Both the position numbers and the translations under genes were made by a program. The notes beneath the pieces are model-generated. The model was not told the DNA's origin. It did not search any database and saw only the letters and a list, made by a program, of their open reading frames with translations. Below, in pieces: positions 46,239 to 54,729 of a stretch of 64,000 nucleotides of DNA. The stretch comes from Mycobacterium sp. 4858 (GTDB taxonomy: Bacteria > Actinomycetota > Actinomycetes > Mycobacteriales > Mycobacteriaceae), in contig NZ_LT968776.1 in NCBI RefSeq assembly GCF_900240975.1, positions 1,364,001 to 1,428,000 on the forward strand, read 5' to 3'. The stretch's first letter is position 1. Each line of letters opens with the position of its first letter.

Positions 46239-46262
46239 GTCTCTGTTCTAGAGAAAAGAGAC
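46239..46262 (-). promoter_or_regulatory. Motif A, copy 2: palindromic site upstream of the TetR gene
   Basis: Arms GTCTCT (46239-46244) and AGAGAC (46257-46262) are perfectly complementary, and ten of 12 dyad positions pair in all, around TTCTAGAGAA. It lies 17 bases beyond motif B, in the expected promoter zone. Confidence 0.55.
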
Positions 46263-46299
46263 ACCTGTGTGGCGGCCATCTTCCGTCCTATTTATCCCG

Positions 46300-47133
46300 G
46301 TCTCAGCCATTGCGCTGCAAGCTAATCGGGTCCGTGTCACAACGCAGCACCACGGGATAGGCACCGCGTTCGACAGTCACCCGGTCCAACTCGTCGATCA
46401 GGTCTTCACCGGTGATGCTGCGTTCGATCATCATGCCTAGACATTCACGGGTGTGCTTGTCGATGATCGAGACGATCTCGATCGGCCACCCGTCGGCGTC
46501 ACGTCGAACTGGAAGTCAGTTGCCCACACCTTGTTCGGCGCATCAGCTACCGCCCCCGGCGGGGCCGTGGAGGTGCCGTGGCGTTTGCGCTTGCGCCGCT
46601 GCGGAGCCCGCAGGCCCTCTTCTCGCCAAAGTCGATGGATCTTCTTATGATTCACTACCCAGGCCTTCGCAACGGGCATCGTGGTAGGCCGGCCGGAACC
46701 CGCGGTGCGGGTGGGCCCTAGCGCAGCCAGTCCCGCAAAACGGCATCCGGATCAGCCGGAGTCGCCGAACGGGGTTCATGGCGTTGAGTTGCGCGGTGCT
46801 GCCCGGTCACGCGGCAGGCGAACCGCTCTCTGACCCCCAGCGCCCGCTGGAGGTGACGAACGACCGCCCGCCAACGCTCCGGGTCTAGAAGTTTCCCTTG
46901 GCGACCTCCCGCAGCGCGTCCTTCTCCGACTCAGCATCAGCCGATAGCCGCTTGAGGGTGGCGTTCTCGCGTTCAAGTTCCTTGAGCTTCTTGGCGTCCT
47001 TGCCTTCCAAGCCACCGAACTGGTTGTGCCAACGGTGATACGTCGCCCCCGAGATGCCCAACTCCCCGAAGACCGCCGCGGTGTCCTTGCCCTCAGCCAG
47101 GCGATGCGCTCGCGGCGCCACCCGCTGCGTTCC
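46300..47133 (-). mobile_element. Decayed IS3-family insertion sequence
   Basis: The minus strand encodes the remains of an IS3-type transposase pair. An orfA end survives (HRLAEGKDTAAVFGELGISG, then LERENATLKRLSADAESEK and ALREVAKGNF, stop at 46885-46887), followed by a frame-shifted orfB (LLDPERWRAVVRHLQRALG). OrfB is broken by a stop at 46718-46720, resumes as WVVNHKKIHRLWREEGLRAP and DAPNKVWATDFQFDV (first catalytic Asp), is frame-shifted again near 46490, and continues IEIVSIIDKHTRECLGMMI to VVLRCD (second Asp), after which the similarity stops. The third catalytic residue, the orfA start and both terminal repeats are missing. It is not mobile. The bases 46263-46299 show nothing. Confidence 0.8.
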
Positions 47134-47174
47134 ACCAATGGGGTCGCGCCAGCGGCGCCAACGGAACGGGGATC

Positions 47175-47510
47175 GTGCAACGAGCCGGCGATCGCAGCGT
47201 CATCGAACTCTCGACGGGCGTCCGCTGGGAGCGACTCACACCGACGCACGACGAGTGGGTCGACTTTCTCGAGGTGATCTACACCCCCGGTGGACAGTCC
47301 TGCGATGGTGGTCAGGCCGTTCGACACGACGGCCGCGAGTACCTTTACGTTCTGCACGGAGAGCTGGAAGCCGTCATCGGCTTCGACACCCTGCGACTGC
47401 ATGAGGGCGACTCGCTGGCCTTCGACCCCGCGACGCCACACCAATACCGCAACCGCACAACCGAAATCGCACGCGTCGTATCCGTCGTCGTGCACAATCC
47501 CACGAGGTGA
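47175..47510 (+). CDS. Cupin-domain protein, probably the surviving C-terminus of an XRE-cupin regulator
   Basis: A 111-residue cupin: VIELSTGVRWERLTPTHDEW, then FLEVIYTPGGQS, GREYLYVLHGELEAVIGFD and SLAFDPATPHQYRN. This layout is that of the C-terminal ligand domain of XRE-cupin transcription factors. The reading frame stays open and coding-like upstream of the GTG start (…GTGIVQRAGDRS) to about 47121, where the IS3 remnant begins, so the gene has very likely lost its N-terminal helix-turn-helix to the insertion. It may still be expressed as a free cupin, but regulation of DNA is then impossible. Confidence 0.65.
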   Translation: MQRAGDRSVIELSTGVRWERLTPTHDEWVDFLEVIYTPGGQSCDGGQAVRHDGREYLYVLHGELEAVIGFDTLRLHEGDSLAFDPATPHQYRNRTTEIARVVSVVVHNPTR

Positions 47511-47531
47511 GGTGTCCGCGTCTGCGGGCTA

Positions 47532-48416
47532 CTACCTGCCGCGTGTCTGCTGTTCGAAGGCAACAATTTCCGCACAGATCTGGTGGGGGCGGTCTTCCTG
47601 AATGAAGTGTTTGGCACCGCTGAGGATGGCCGTGCGGTGGTGTGCGAACGCGGCTTCAAATCGCTGACGCTCGCTCGCCCGGAATCCGGTGTCAGCGTCG
47701 CCCCATACGATCAGTGCCGGCGTGCCTGCGAGTGCAGACAGGCCGGATTGGACCTCGGTGAGATAGGTTCGGCTGGCGAGGATTTCGTGCGGAAACAGCG
47801 CGGTGGGCACGCGGGATCTCGGTGTCGGGAATGGCCCGCGGTAGGCGGCCTTCTCCGCGGCGGTCAGGCTGCGGCTGACGCCAAACGGCAACAGCAGCCT
47901 GACGAAAAGATTGAAGCGCTTGATCAGCCACCGGCTGACCGGGTTGCCCGCGATACGCGAGAACATGGCGATGTGGGCGACATCTTGCGCGGGCCGTGCC
48001 CAGGTGTTGCCGACGATCAATGAGTGGATTAGCTCGGGACGACGGCCGGCGAAACCGAGTCCGATCGGGCCACCCCAGTCCTGCACCATCAACCGTATGT
48101 CGTTGAGCCCCAATGCTTCGACGAAGGATTCGACGACCGCGGAGTGCTCGACGGGTTTGTAGCTATAGCCTTCACGGGCAGTGCTGAGCCCGAATCCGGG
48201 ATAGTCGAGCGCGATGCATCGAAACGATCCGGACAACTCGGCGATCATGTGCCGATAGAGGAACGACCACGTGGGGTTCCCGTGTAGGAGCAGCAGCACT
48301 GGGCCGCTGCCTTCGTCGACGTAGTGCACGGTGTTGCCATCGATCTTCAGATAGTGGTTCTCATAAGGAAACGCTGTCGTGTCGAGCCAGGGCGGTACTG
48401 CCGGCGCAACGGTCAT
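47532..48416 (-). CDS. Haloalkane dehalogenase-like alpha/beta hydrolase
   Basis: A 294-residue alpha/beta hydrolase of the haloalkane dehalogenase type. HGNPTWSFLYRHMI near residue 45 holds the halide-binding Asn/Trp positions. VQDWGGPIGLGFAG near 112 has the nucleophilic Asp followed by the second halide-binding Trp, as in true dehalogenases. The base is the His in AKHFIQEDRP near 275. The overall pattern suits the HLD-III/Rv1833c-like subgroup. It is the second gene after an SDR (55-base gap) under a TetR-type regulator. Substrate unknown; activity on haloalkanes is inferred from residues alone. Confidence 0.82.
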   Translation of the reverse strand: MTVAPAVPPWLDTTAFPYENHYLKIDGNTVHYVDEGSGPVLLLLHGNPTWSFLYRHMIAELSGSFRCIALDYPGFGLSTAREGYSYKPVEHSAVVESFVEALGLNDIRLMVQDWGGPIGLGFAGRRPELIHSLIVGNTWARPAQDVAHIAMFSRIAGNPVSRWLIKRFNLFVRLLLPFGVSRSLTAAEKAAYRGPFPTPRSRVPTALFPHEILASRTYLTEVQSGLSALAGTPALIVWGDADTGFRASERQRFEAAFAHHRTAILSGAKHFIQEDRPHQICAEIVAFEQQTRGR

Positions 48417-48471
48417 GAAATTCCCTCTCTACTCTGATATTTCAATCGTTGCCCACCGGCGGCCGGCACGT

Positions 48472-49218
48472 TCACGTCTGCTCTTGGGTAACGAAACGAT
48501 TCATCATCGGGAAGGTGCCGTTAGGCATCAGCCGTGACATCGGATAGAGAAGCTTCGCCTGCCCGATCCGCAGCTCCGTGCGGCCGGTTATCAGCGCGCG
48601 GACGACTGCTCTGCCGACCACCACCGGGGCGATCTTCGGGCCCCCGTAGCCGTGGGTCAGTTCAGTGTCAACGGTCGGCGGCAGCACTTCCAGCACTTGG
48701 AGCGGAGTGTGCCTGGTCTGGTGGCGCAGCGCCTGAGTGAACGCATGCAGTCCTGCCTTGGCCGCGGAATACGCGGGATTCGCAGCCAACGGCGCATAAA
48801 TCAGCCCCGTGGTCACGTTGACAATTGCGCTCTCGGGTCGACCTAGCAGCATTGGCAGCAAGGCGGTCGACAGGCGCATCGGCGCCAACAGGTCAACGGC
48901 AATTTCGTCGTCCATCATGGCCCGGGCAGTCGAGCCCTGTAGGTCGATTTGGGTCATCGTGCCCGCGTTGTTGACCAGGATGTCCGGCGGGCGGCTGTTG
49001 CTCAGGTGATCGATGAGCCGTGCCCGTTGGGCGCCGTCGCCGAGATCGGCTGCCACGGTGCGGATCTGCGGGTCGGTGTCCTGCGCCGCACGAAGCCGCG
49101 CGCCGTTGCGGCCGACGATGAGCACGTCGGCCCCTGCGGTTCGCAACGCCCTCGTGATGGCCAAGCCGATCCCCGCTCCCCCGCCCGTGACCACGGCGAG
49201 CTTTCCTTCAACATTCAT
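48472..49218 (-). CDS. Short-chain dehydrogenase/reductase
   Basis: A 248-residue classical SDR. The nucleotide site is VVTGGGAGIGLAITRAL near residue 9, NNAG at 88-91, the catalytic serine region VNVTTGLIY near 138 and YSAAK near 153. NAD(P) dependence is expected; a basic residue after the second strand (VGRNGARLR) favours NADP. It is first in an operon with the haloalkane dehalogenase-like gene and divergent from a TetR gene across 155 bp with a strong palindrome. The pair could convert a haloalcohol or its product (inference). Confidence 0.87.
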   Translation of the reverse strand: MNVEGKLAVVTGGGAGIGLAITRALRTAGADVLIVGRNGARLRAAQDTDPQIRTVAADLGDGAQRARLIDHLSNSRPPDILVNNAGTMTQIDLQGSTARAMMDDEIAVDLLAPMRLSTALLPMLLGRPESAIVNVTTGLIYAPLAANPAYSAAKAGLHAFTQALRHQTRHTPLQVLEVLPPTVDTELTHGYGGPKIAPVVVGRAVVRALITGRTELRIGQAKLLYPMSRLMPNGTFPMMNRFVTQEQT

Positions 49219-49328
49219 CAGACGAGCTCCTCGTCGGCGGTTCGGCCGGGTTCATACCGGTTGGATGGCCGCACTTGATCGGTCAAACGGGGCCGTGCTC
49301 TGCAAACGTTCTTCGGACGTCGCACACT

Positions 49329-49348
49329 ACGCTACGGTATCGTAGCGT
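49329..49348. promoter_or_regulatory. Near-perfect palindromic operator for the second TetR
   Basis: ACGCTACGGTATCGTAGCGT: arms ACGCTACG and CGTAGCGT are fully complementary (18 of 20 positions symmetric). It lies between the divergent SDR and TetR genes, overlapping the expected -35 zone of the TetR promoter, whose likely -10 is GATAAT at 49370-49375. Confidence 0.72.
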
Positions 49349-49373
49349 TTCTCATCGCGTCAACTCCGCGATA

Positions 49374-49958
49374 ATGATCTCCGTGGAGAAACCGACCGTT
49401 AGCGGCGCCGACAAGCGGGTCGAACGCTCCGTAGACGCCGTGCTCACGGAGACGTATCGTCTGCTGACCGAGAGCGGCATCGGCGGAGTCAGCGTGGAGG
49501 AGATATCCCGCCGTTCAGGCGTCGCAAAAACAACGATCTACCGACATTGGCCCTCGCGCAGCGCCCTGCTTCTAGACGCATGCTCCAAACTGGGCGGGTC
49601 TCGCCCGATTCCAGACTCTGGCAGCTTTGCCGGCGACATCGCCGCGCTGGCCCGCGACCTCGCCGCAGAACTTCGCGCCGCCCAATGGGCGTCGATTCTG
49701 CCGTCGATCATCGATGCCGCCGAGCGCGACCCCGACCTGGCCCGCGTGCACGCCGCCCTCCACGAGGCACTGATGTCGCCGTTCGTCGCCGTGACTGAGC
49801 GCGCGCAAAGACGGGGCGAACTTTCCTCGGACCGGTCCCCGACCGAGGTCGTCGCCAGCTTGGTCGGCCCGCTCTTCTATCGACGATGGTTCTCCAAAGA
49901 ACCGATGGACGACGAGTTCGTGACACGCTTGGTGAGCACGGTGACTGAGCGTGCATGA
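49374..49958 (+). CDS. TetR/AcrR-family regulator
   Basis: A TetR-family repressor of about 194 residues. The HTH is at SVEEISRRSGVAKTTIYRHW near residue 42, and the C-terminal domain is the TetR_C type (PIPDSGSFAGDIAALARDLA). Two starts compete: ATG at 49374 and GTG at 49383. The GTG lies seven bases after a GATAAT -10 box, suggesting a leaderless message starting there, while the ATG would overlap the -10. The 20-bp palindrome in the intergenic space and the divergent layout make it the probable repressor of the SDR-dehalogenase operon and itself. Confidence 0.88.
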   Translation: MISVEKPTVSGADKRVERSVDAVLTETYRLLTESGIGGVSVEEISRRSGVAKTTIYRHWPSRSALLLDACSKLGGSRPIPDSGSFAGDIAALARDLAAELRAAQWASILPSIIDAAERDPDLARVHAALHEALMSPFVAVTERAQRRGELSSDRSPTEVVASLVGPLFYRRWFSKEPMDDEFVTRLVSTVTERA

Positions 49959-49959
49959 C

Positions 49960-50077
49960 CGCCAAGTTGGGCCGCGCCGTCGCACCGCGCTGGCCCGCTG
50001 GCAGGAACTGGCAGGAAGTCGTTGAGTTCGGCGTACACCCGAACTTCGACGTGGCCGGTCGGCTCGTTCACCCACAC
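49960..50077 (-). pseudogene. Remnant of a Mut7-C RNase-type gene (ubiquitin-like N-terminus only)
   Basis: Opposite the end of the TetR gene, a GTG overlapping the galK stop begins a reading frame with HVEVRVYAELNDFLP, the hallmark start of the ubiquitin-like domain in Mut7-C RNase proteins. After this segment (50009) the frame continues as VPASGPARCDGAAQ, which no longer looks like the family, and runs into the TetR gene. The body of the gene is gone. It marks a deletion or insertion junction at the edge of the accessory block. Confidence 0.4.
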
Positions 50078-51159
50078 GGTCCCGCGCCGGCGGCGGCGCG
50101 GGTTCGGGCGATGACCGGCTGCGCGAAACCGGCGGAGCTCACCGCACGTCGCACCTCCTCGTCGACCGCGCCGGCGCGGTCGATCGGCACCAGCGCAATC
50201 ACACAGCCCCCGAACCCTCCGCCGGTCATCCGCGCGCCCAACGCGCCCGCGCGCACCGCGGTGTCGGCGATCAGGTCGATGTGGTCGGTGGTGATCTCGA
50301 AATCGTCGCGCATGGACGCGTGCGATTCGCTGAAGATCCGCCCCGCTTCGGCGAAATCCGAATCATTCAGTGCCGCAACGCAATCCAGAACCCGCTGGTT
50401 CTCGGTCAGCACGTGGCGGGCCCGTCGGGCGTCGACCGGGTCACGCACCGCTGCCACCGCGGACGGCCCGCGGTCCTGGATTTCGCGCAGCGACGACGCC
50501 CCGAGGTCCGCGGCCGCCCGCTCGCACGACGCCCGGCGTGCGGCGTAGTCGCCGCCGGCGTGACTGTGGCGGGCCCGGGAGTCGATCAGCAGCAGCGCGA
50601 CACCGGCGGAGTCCGGGTCGAAGGCCACCGGCGCGAGCGTGAGGTCGCGAAAGTCGATCAGCAGCGCCGTCGTCGGCCGGCCGAACAGCGCGGCCAGCTG
50701 GTCGAGCAGACCCGTTGGGGCGCCGACGTAGTCGTTCTCGGCGCGCTGGGCCAGGCGCGCCTGTTCCTTGGGGTCGATGCGCACGCCGGCGGCCGCCGCG
50801 ATCGCGCCCAGCGCCGCGCACTCCAGCGCCGCCGACGACGACAGGCCCGATCCGATCGGGACGTCGCTCGTGATCCGCATCGCGCCACCGGGCACAGGGT
50901 GGCCCGCCTGTCGCAGCGCCCAGATCACCCCGGCCACGTAGGCGGCCCAGCCGGACACGCCGCCGGGGGCGGTGTCCAGCGGGATGCGCACCGACCCATC
51001 CGCGCGGTCGCTGGCCACGGTGACGGCGCCGCCGCGGTCGGGCGTGAACGCCGCCACCGTGCGCTGGGGCAGCGCGATGGGCAGCGCGAACCCCAGGTTG
51101 TAGTCGGTGTGCTCGCCGATCAGGTTGATCCGTCCTGGCGCGGCATAGCGGACCGTCAT
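50068..51159 (-). CDS. galK: Galactokinase
   Basis: A 363-residue GHMP kinase that phosphorylates galactose at C1 in the Leloir pathway, matching Rv0620. The galactokinase signature [13 protein letters not shown] lies at residues 9-21, the ATP motif [15 protein letters not shown] near 100, and the C-terminal GHMP motif [13 protein letters not shown] near 320. All key sites look intact. The start overlaps the galT stop by four bases, so the two enzymes are co-translated. It sits at the right boundary between accessory and conserved DNA. Confidence 0.95.
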   Translation of the reverse strand: MTVRYAAPGRINLIGEHTDYNLGFALPIALPQRTVAAFTPDRGGAVTVASDRADGSVRIPLDTAPGGVSGWAAYVAGVIWALRQAGHPVPGGAMRITSDVPIGSGLSSSAALECAALGAIAAAAGVRIDPKEQARLAQRAENDYVGAPTGLLDQLAALFGRPTTALLIDFRDLTLAPVAFDPDSAGVALLLIDSRARHSHAGGDYAARRASCERAAADLGASSLREIQDRGPSAVAAVRDPVDARRARHVLTENQRVLDCVAALNDSDFAEAGRIFSESHASMRDDFEITTDHIDLIADTAVRAGALGARMTGGGFGGCVIALVPIDRAGAVDEEVRRAVSSAGFAQPVIARTRAAAGAGPCG

Positions 51160-52235
51160 CCCAGCTCGCGCAGCCGCTCGGCCACGCTTTCGGGCGTCAC
51201 ATCGCTGATGAACGCTTCCATCGCGGACTCTGACCCCGCCAGGTATTTGAGCCTGGTGGCGCTGCGCCGGACCGACATCAACTCGACGTGGAAGTAGCCC
51301 TCGGCCTGGGAGCCGGTGTCGGTGTATTGGTGCAACGCCGAAATATAGGGCAGCGGTGAGGAATACATTCGGTCGAACCTCCCCAACACGTCGAGGTAGA
51401 TGCGCGCGAACGCGTCCAGTTCTTCCTCGTCGAGTTCGGTGATGTTGCGCACGAACCTGTTCGGGTAGATGTGCACCTCGACCGGCCAGCGCGCAGCGAA
51501 CGGCACGAAGGCGGTGAACAGGCCGTCGCGCACCAGGATGCGGCCGCCGTCGGCGACTTCACCGGCCAGTAGGTCACCGAAGAGGTTGGTGCCGTGACGC
51601 TTTCGGTGCCGACGCGCCTGGCCCAGCATCACGGCGGCTCGCGGCGTCAGGTAGGGATAGGCGTAGATCTGACCGTGCGGGTGGTTCAGCGTCACCCCGA
51701 TCTCTTCGCCGCGGTTCTCGAAGCAGAACACCTGCTCGATCCCGGGGGTGTCCATGAGCTCGGCGGTGCGGTGCCGCCACGCCTCGACGACCAGCCGGGC
51801 GTGCGCGGGCTCCAATCCCGCGAAGGAGCCGGTGTGGTCGCTGGAAAAGCAGACCACCTCGCACCGACCGTGCCCCGGGGCGGACACGAACCCGTCGCCG
51901 GGGGGCGCCAGCGCCGGCCCGGCGCCCGACAGGCTGGGGAAGCGATTCTCGAACACCACGACGTCGTAGTCGGGGGCGGGCACCTCGCTGGTGAGACCGG
52001 TCGGACCCGGGCACAGCGGGCACTGGTCGGCCGGCGGCATGTAGGTCCGGTCCTGGCGCAGCGCGGCGACGATCACCCACTGCCCCGTCGTCTGGTCGAA
52101 CCGCAACTCGGAGTGCTGCCCGGCGCGCGCCGGCAGCGGCCTGCGATCTTCGACCGGTGCGGGGCGGTGGCCGGGCAGCGCGAAGAACAGCAGCTCACGG
52201 CCGTCGGCCAGCTTCGCCCGCGTCGGCGCTGTCAC
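51156..52235 (-). CDS. galT: Galactose-1-phosphate uridylyltransferase
   Basis: A 359-residue GalT of the HIT superfamily, transferring UMP from UDP-glucose to galactose-1-phosphate. Zinc-site cysteines are in CPLCPG near residue 72; [12 protein letters not shown] near 92 and the nucleophile region [17 protein letters not shown] near 185 (central His of HPH) are intact. In M. tuberculosis H37Rv the gene is split into two ORFs (Rv0618, Rv0619); here it is a single uninterrupted frame. The start is a GTG at 52235. The next gene is divergent, 112 bases away. Confidence 0.95.
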   Translation of the reverse strand: MTAPTRAKLADGRELLFFALPGHRPAPVEDRRPLPARAGQHSELRFDQTTGQWVIVAALRQDRTYMPPADQCPLCPGPTGLTSEVPAPDYDVVVFENRFPSLSGAGPALAPPGDGFVSAPGHGRCEVVCFSSDHTGSFAGLEPAHARLVVEAWRHRTAELMDTPGIEQVFCFENRGEEIGVTLNHPHGQIYAYPYLTPRAAVMLGQARRHRKRHGTNLFGDLLAGEVADGGRILVRDGLFTAFVPFAARWPVEVHIYPNRFVRNITELDEEELDAFARIYLDVLGRFDRMYSSPLPYISALHQYTDTGSQAEGYFHVELMSVRRSATRLKYLAGSESAMEAFISDVTPESVAERLRELG

Positions 52236-52347
52236 GATGTCGAAGACTAGCTTGGCCGCCGTGACGCCGTTCGGGTAACCATGATGGGTCGGGCGCCGGG
52301 AAGGGGGCAGGGCGATAACCGGTCTTTACGAACAAGCCGGCAACTGG

Positions 52348-54597
52348 GTGATCGGTTCGGATCCCGGTTTGCTCCGGCTGCGGATGGCGACGCGGACGAC
52401 GGCCGCGCTCGGCTGTTCGCTGCTGGCGCTTTCCGTCCTGACCCGGGCGACCGGACAGCCCCTGACCGTCGCCCTGTTGGGCGTCGTCATCACGATGGTC
52501 GCGTCGCGATCCGTCAACGAGCCGGACCCGCGCCGGCAGCGGATCACCATGGCGCTGCTGCCGCTGCCCGCCGCCGCGTCCATCACCGCCGCCGCGGTGC
52601 TCGCGCCCCACCCGGTGGTCAGCGACGCGGTGTTCGTGGTGGTGGTCTTCACCGCCGCCTACATCCGCCGCTTCGGCGCCCGCGGCCGGGCCCTGGGCAT
52701 GGTCGCCTTTATGTCCTACTTCTTCACGTTGTATCTGCGCGCGCGCATTTCGGAGCTGCCGTGGATGATCGGGGCGGTCGCGGTGGGCACGGTGTGCACG
52801 TTCGTGATGACCACCTACGTCATGCCCGATCGGCCGGAACGCGTGCTGCGGGCGACCGTCCGGGCGTTGCGGGCGAGGATGGCGATCGTCGTCGACACGA
52901 CGGCGGAGGCGGTGCGCACCGGCCGCCTCGACGAACGCCGCCGGCGCCGCATGCGGGCGCGCACCCTGCGGCTCAACGAGACCGCCCTGATGGTGCAGAG
53001 CCAGATCGAGGACAAGGCGGACCCCGCCCTGCTGTGGCCCGGTGTCACCGCCGAACAGCTGGCCCCGTGGCTGCTGGACGCCGAGCTGGCCATCGAGTGG
53101 GTGGCCACGGCCGGCCGGCGGGCCGCCGCGCTGGCGTCGGCGGACCCCGGCGCCATACCCGCCCAGACCCGGGCCGCGCTCGTCGACGCGCTCTCCCCGC
53201 TGGCTCGGGCCATCCGCCTCCCCGAGCCCGACGGCCTTCGACGCGCCGCCGACCAAGCGCATCGACTGCTCGACGAGCAGTGCCGCCCGGCGGCGGCCCC
53301 CGCGGACGACGACCCGGGTGAGGCCGCCGTGCGCCGCCTCGCGTTGGCGATAGTCAACGCCGCCACAGCGACTGCCGACGTGCGGGCCATCGTCGACCGG
53401 GCCGCCACCGACGGCCCGCTGGGGACCATGGACAGCGAGCGGCCGCCCGCATCCGGCGACGAACCCGCCCAACCCGCCGAAGAAGCGCAGCCGGCGGGTC
53501 TGCGACCGACCACCCGGCAGGCCATCCAGGTCGCCGTCGCCGCGTCGCTGGCCATCGTCGCCGGCGAGCTGGTGTCGCCGGCTCGCTGGTATTGGGCGGT
53601 GATCGCCGCGTTCGTCATCTTCGCCGGCACCAACTCGTGGGGCGAGACCCTGACCAAGGGCTGGCAGCGCCTGCTCGGCACGCTGCTCGGTGTGCCGTGC
53701 GGCGTGCTGGTGGCCACGCTGCTGGCCGGCGACAAGACCGCCGCGCTCGCCGGGATCTTCGTGTGCCTGTTCTGCGCCTTCTATTTCATGACGGTCACCT
53801 ACAGCCTGATGACGTTCTGGATCACCACGATGCTGGCGTTGTTGTACGGCCTGCTTGGCCAATTCTCTTTCGGCGTACTGATGTTGCGGATCGAGGAGAC
53901 GGCGATCGGCGCGGTCATCGGGGCCACCGTGGCGATCGTGGTGTTGCCGACCAACACCAGAGCCGCGATCCGCGACGACACCCGCACGTTCCTGGGCAGC
54001 CTGTCGATGTTGATCGACGTGTCCACCGCGACGATGTTCGGCGAAGGCGAGAGCGTGAGCCCGTCCGAGCAGGCGCGCCAACTGGACCGGGACCTTCAGC
54101 AGTTCCGGGTCACCGCCAAGCCGCTGCTCGCGGGCGTCGCCGGCCTTGCCGGGCGGCGCAGCATTCGCCGCGCGCTGCGCATCTTCGCCGCCTGCGACCG
54201 GTACGGCCGCCGCCTGGCGCGCAGCAGCGAGCAATACCAGGACCGGGTGGGGTCGCAACCGCTGGCCGTCGAACTGGCGCAAGCCTTCTCGGCGGCCGCC
54301 GCTCAGACACGGCGCAACATCGACGCGCTGGCCGCGGCCATCGGCACAGGCCGCGGGCCGACCATGATCTCGGCGGCCGACGACCTCGACACCGCCGAGA
54401 CCCTGGCCCGCCAGCGCGACGGGTCGGCGCATCGACCGGCGCCCGATACCCGGCGATTCCTCACCGCGGTGCACGCGCTGCGCCAGATCGAACGGGCCGT
54501 GGTCATCGCGGCCACCAACCTCGGCGGGCGCGAAACCGCCGGCGCCGAATTCCACACCGACGGATTTCAGAGGCCGGGCAGGCACGCAGGGAAATAA
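52348..54597 (+). CDS. FUSC-family (aromatic acid exporter-like) membrane protein
   Basis: A 749-residue membrane protein with the FUSC/ArAE layout: two blocks of about five transmembrane spans (residues 15-160 and 395-540), each followed by a cytoplasmic helical region. The second block starts IQVAVAASLAIVAGELVSPA and includes WAVIAAFVIFAGTNSWGETL, a typical FUSC motif. Family members export aromatic acids or similar amphipathic anions, with little direct evidence in mycobacteria. The start is uncertain: GTG at 52348 is the only plausible start codon after an in-frame TGA at 52282, and the coding-like sequence ITGLYEQAGNW precedes it. Function unassigned. Confidence 0.82.
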   Translation: MIGSDPGLLRLRMATRTTAALGCSLLALSVLTRATGQPLTVALLGVVITMVASRSVNEPDPRRQRITMALLPLPAAASITAAAVLAPHPVVSDAVFVVVVFTAAYIRRFGARGRALGMVAFMSYFFTLYLRARISELPWMIGAVAVGTVCTFVMTTYVMPDRPERVLRATVRALRARMAIVVDTTAEAVRTGRLDERRRRRMRARTLRLNETALMVQSQIEDKADPALLWPGVTAEQLAPWLLDAELAIEWVATAGRRAAALASADPGAIPAQTRAALVDALSPLARAIRLPEPDGLRRAADQAHRLLDEQCRPAAAPADDDPGEAAVRRLALAIVNAATATADVRAIVDRAATDGPLGTMDSERPPASGDEPAQPAEEAQPAGLRPTTRQAIQVAVAASLAIVAGELVSPARWYWAVIAAFVIFAGTNSWGETLTKGWQRLLGTLLGVPCGVLVATLLAGDKTAALAGIFVCLFCAFYFMTVTYSLMTFWITTMLALLYGLLGQFSFGVLMLRIEETAIGAVIGATVAIVVLPTNTRAAIRDDTRTFLGSLSMLIDVSTATMFGEGESVSPSEQARQLDRDLQQFRVTAKPLLAGVAGLAGRRSIRRALRIFAACDRYGRRLARSSEQYQDRVGSQPLAVELAQAFSAAAAQTRRNIDALAAAIGTGRGPTMISAADDLDTAETLARQRDGSAHRPAPDTRRFLTAVHALRQIERAVVIAATNLGGRETAGAEFHTDGFQRPGRHAGK

Positions 54598-54615
54598 CAC
54601 GGCTGATTGGGCCCC

Positions 54616-54729
54616 GTGCCCGACCTGATCCCGCTGGCCGATCCCGAGCGGCTGTGGTCGTCGTTCATCAACGGCATCAAGCACTGGCAGGTCGATTACC
54701 GGGGCGCGCGAACGCCGGTCCCCCACTAG
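54616..54729 (+). CDS. Possible 37-residue protein between FUSC and P450 genes
   Basis: An ORF from GTG 54616 to TAG 54727-54729 reads as MPDLIPLADPERLWSSFING and ends QVDYRGARTPVPH. It follows the FUSC stop by 18 bases and overlaps the last 53 bases of the convergent P450 gene. Codon choice is normal, but length, overlap and absence of a ribosome site leave real doubt. It could be a fragment of a lost gene. Confidence 0.25.
   Translation: MPDLIPLADPERLWSSFINGIKHWQVDYRGARTPVPH

Noticed and set aside
46300..47133. An intact, active insertion sequence
   Set aside because: At least one in-frame stop, two frameshifts, missing start and missing third catalytic residue, and no terminal inverted repeats were found.
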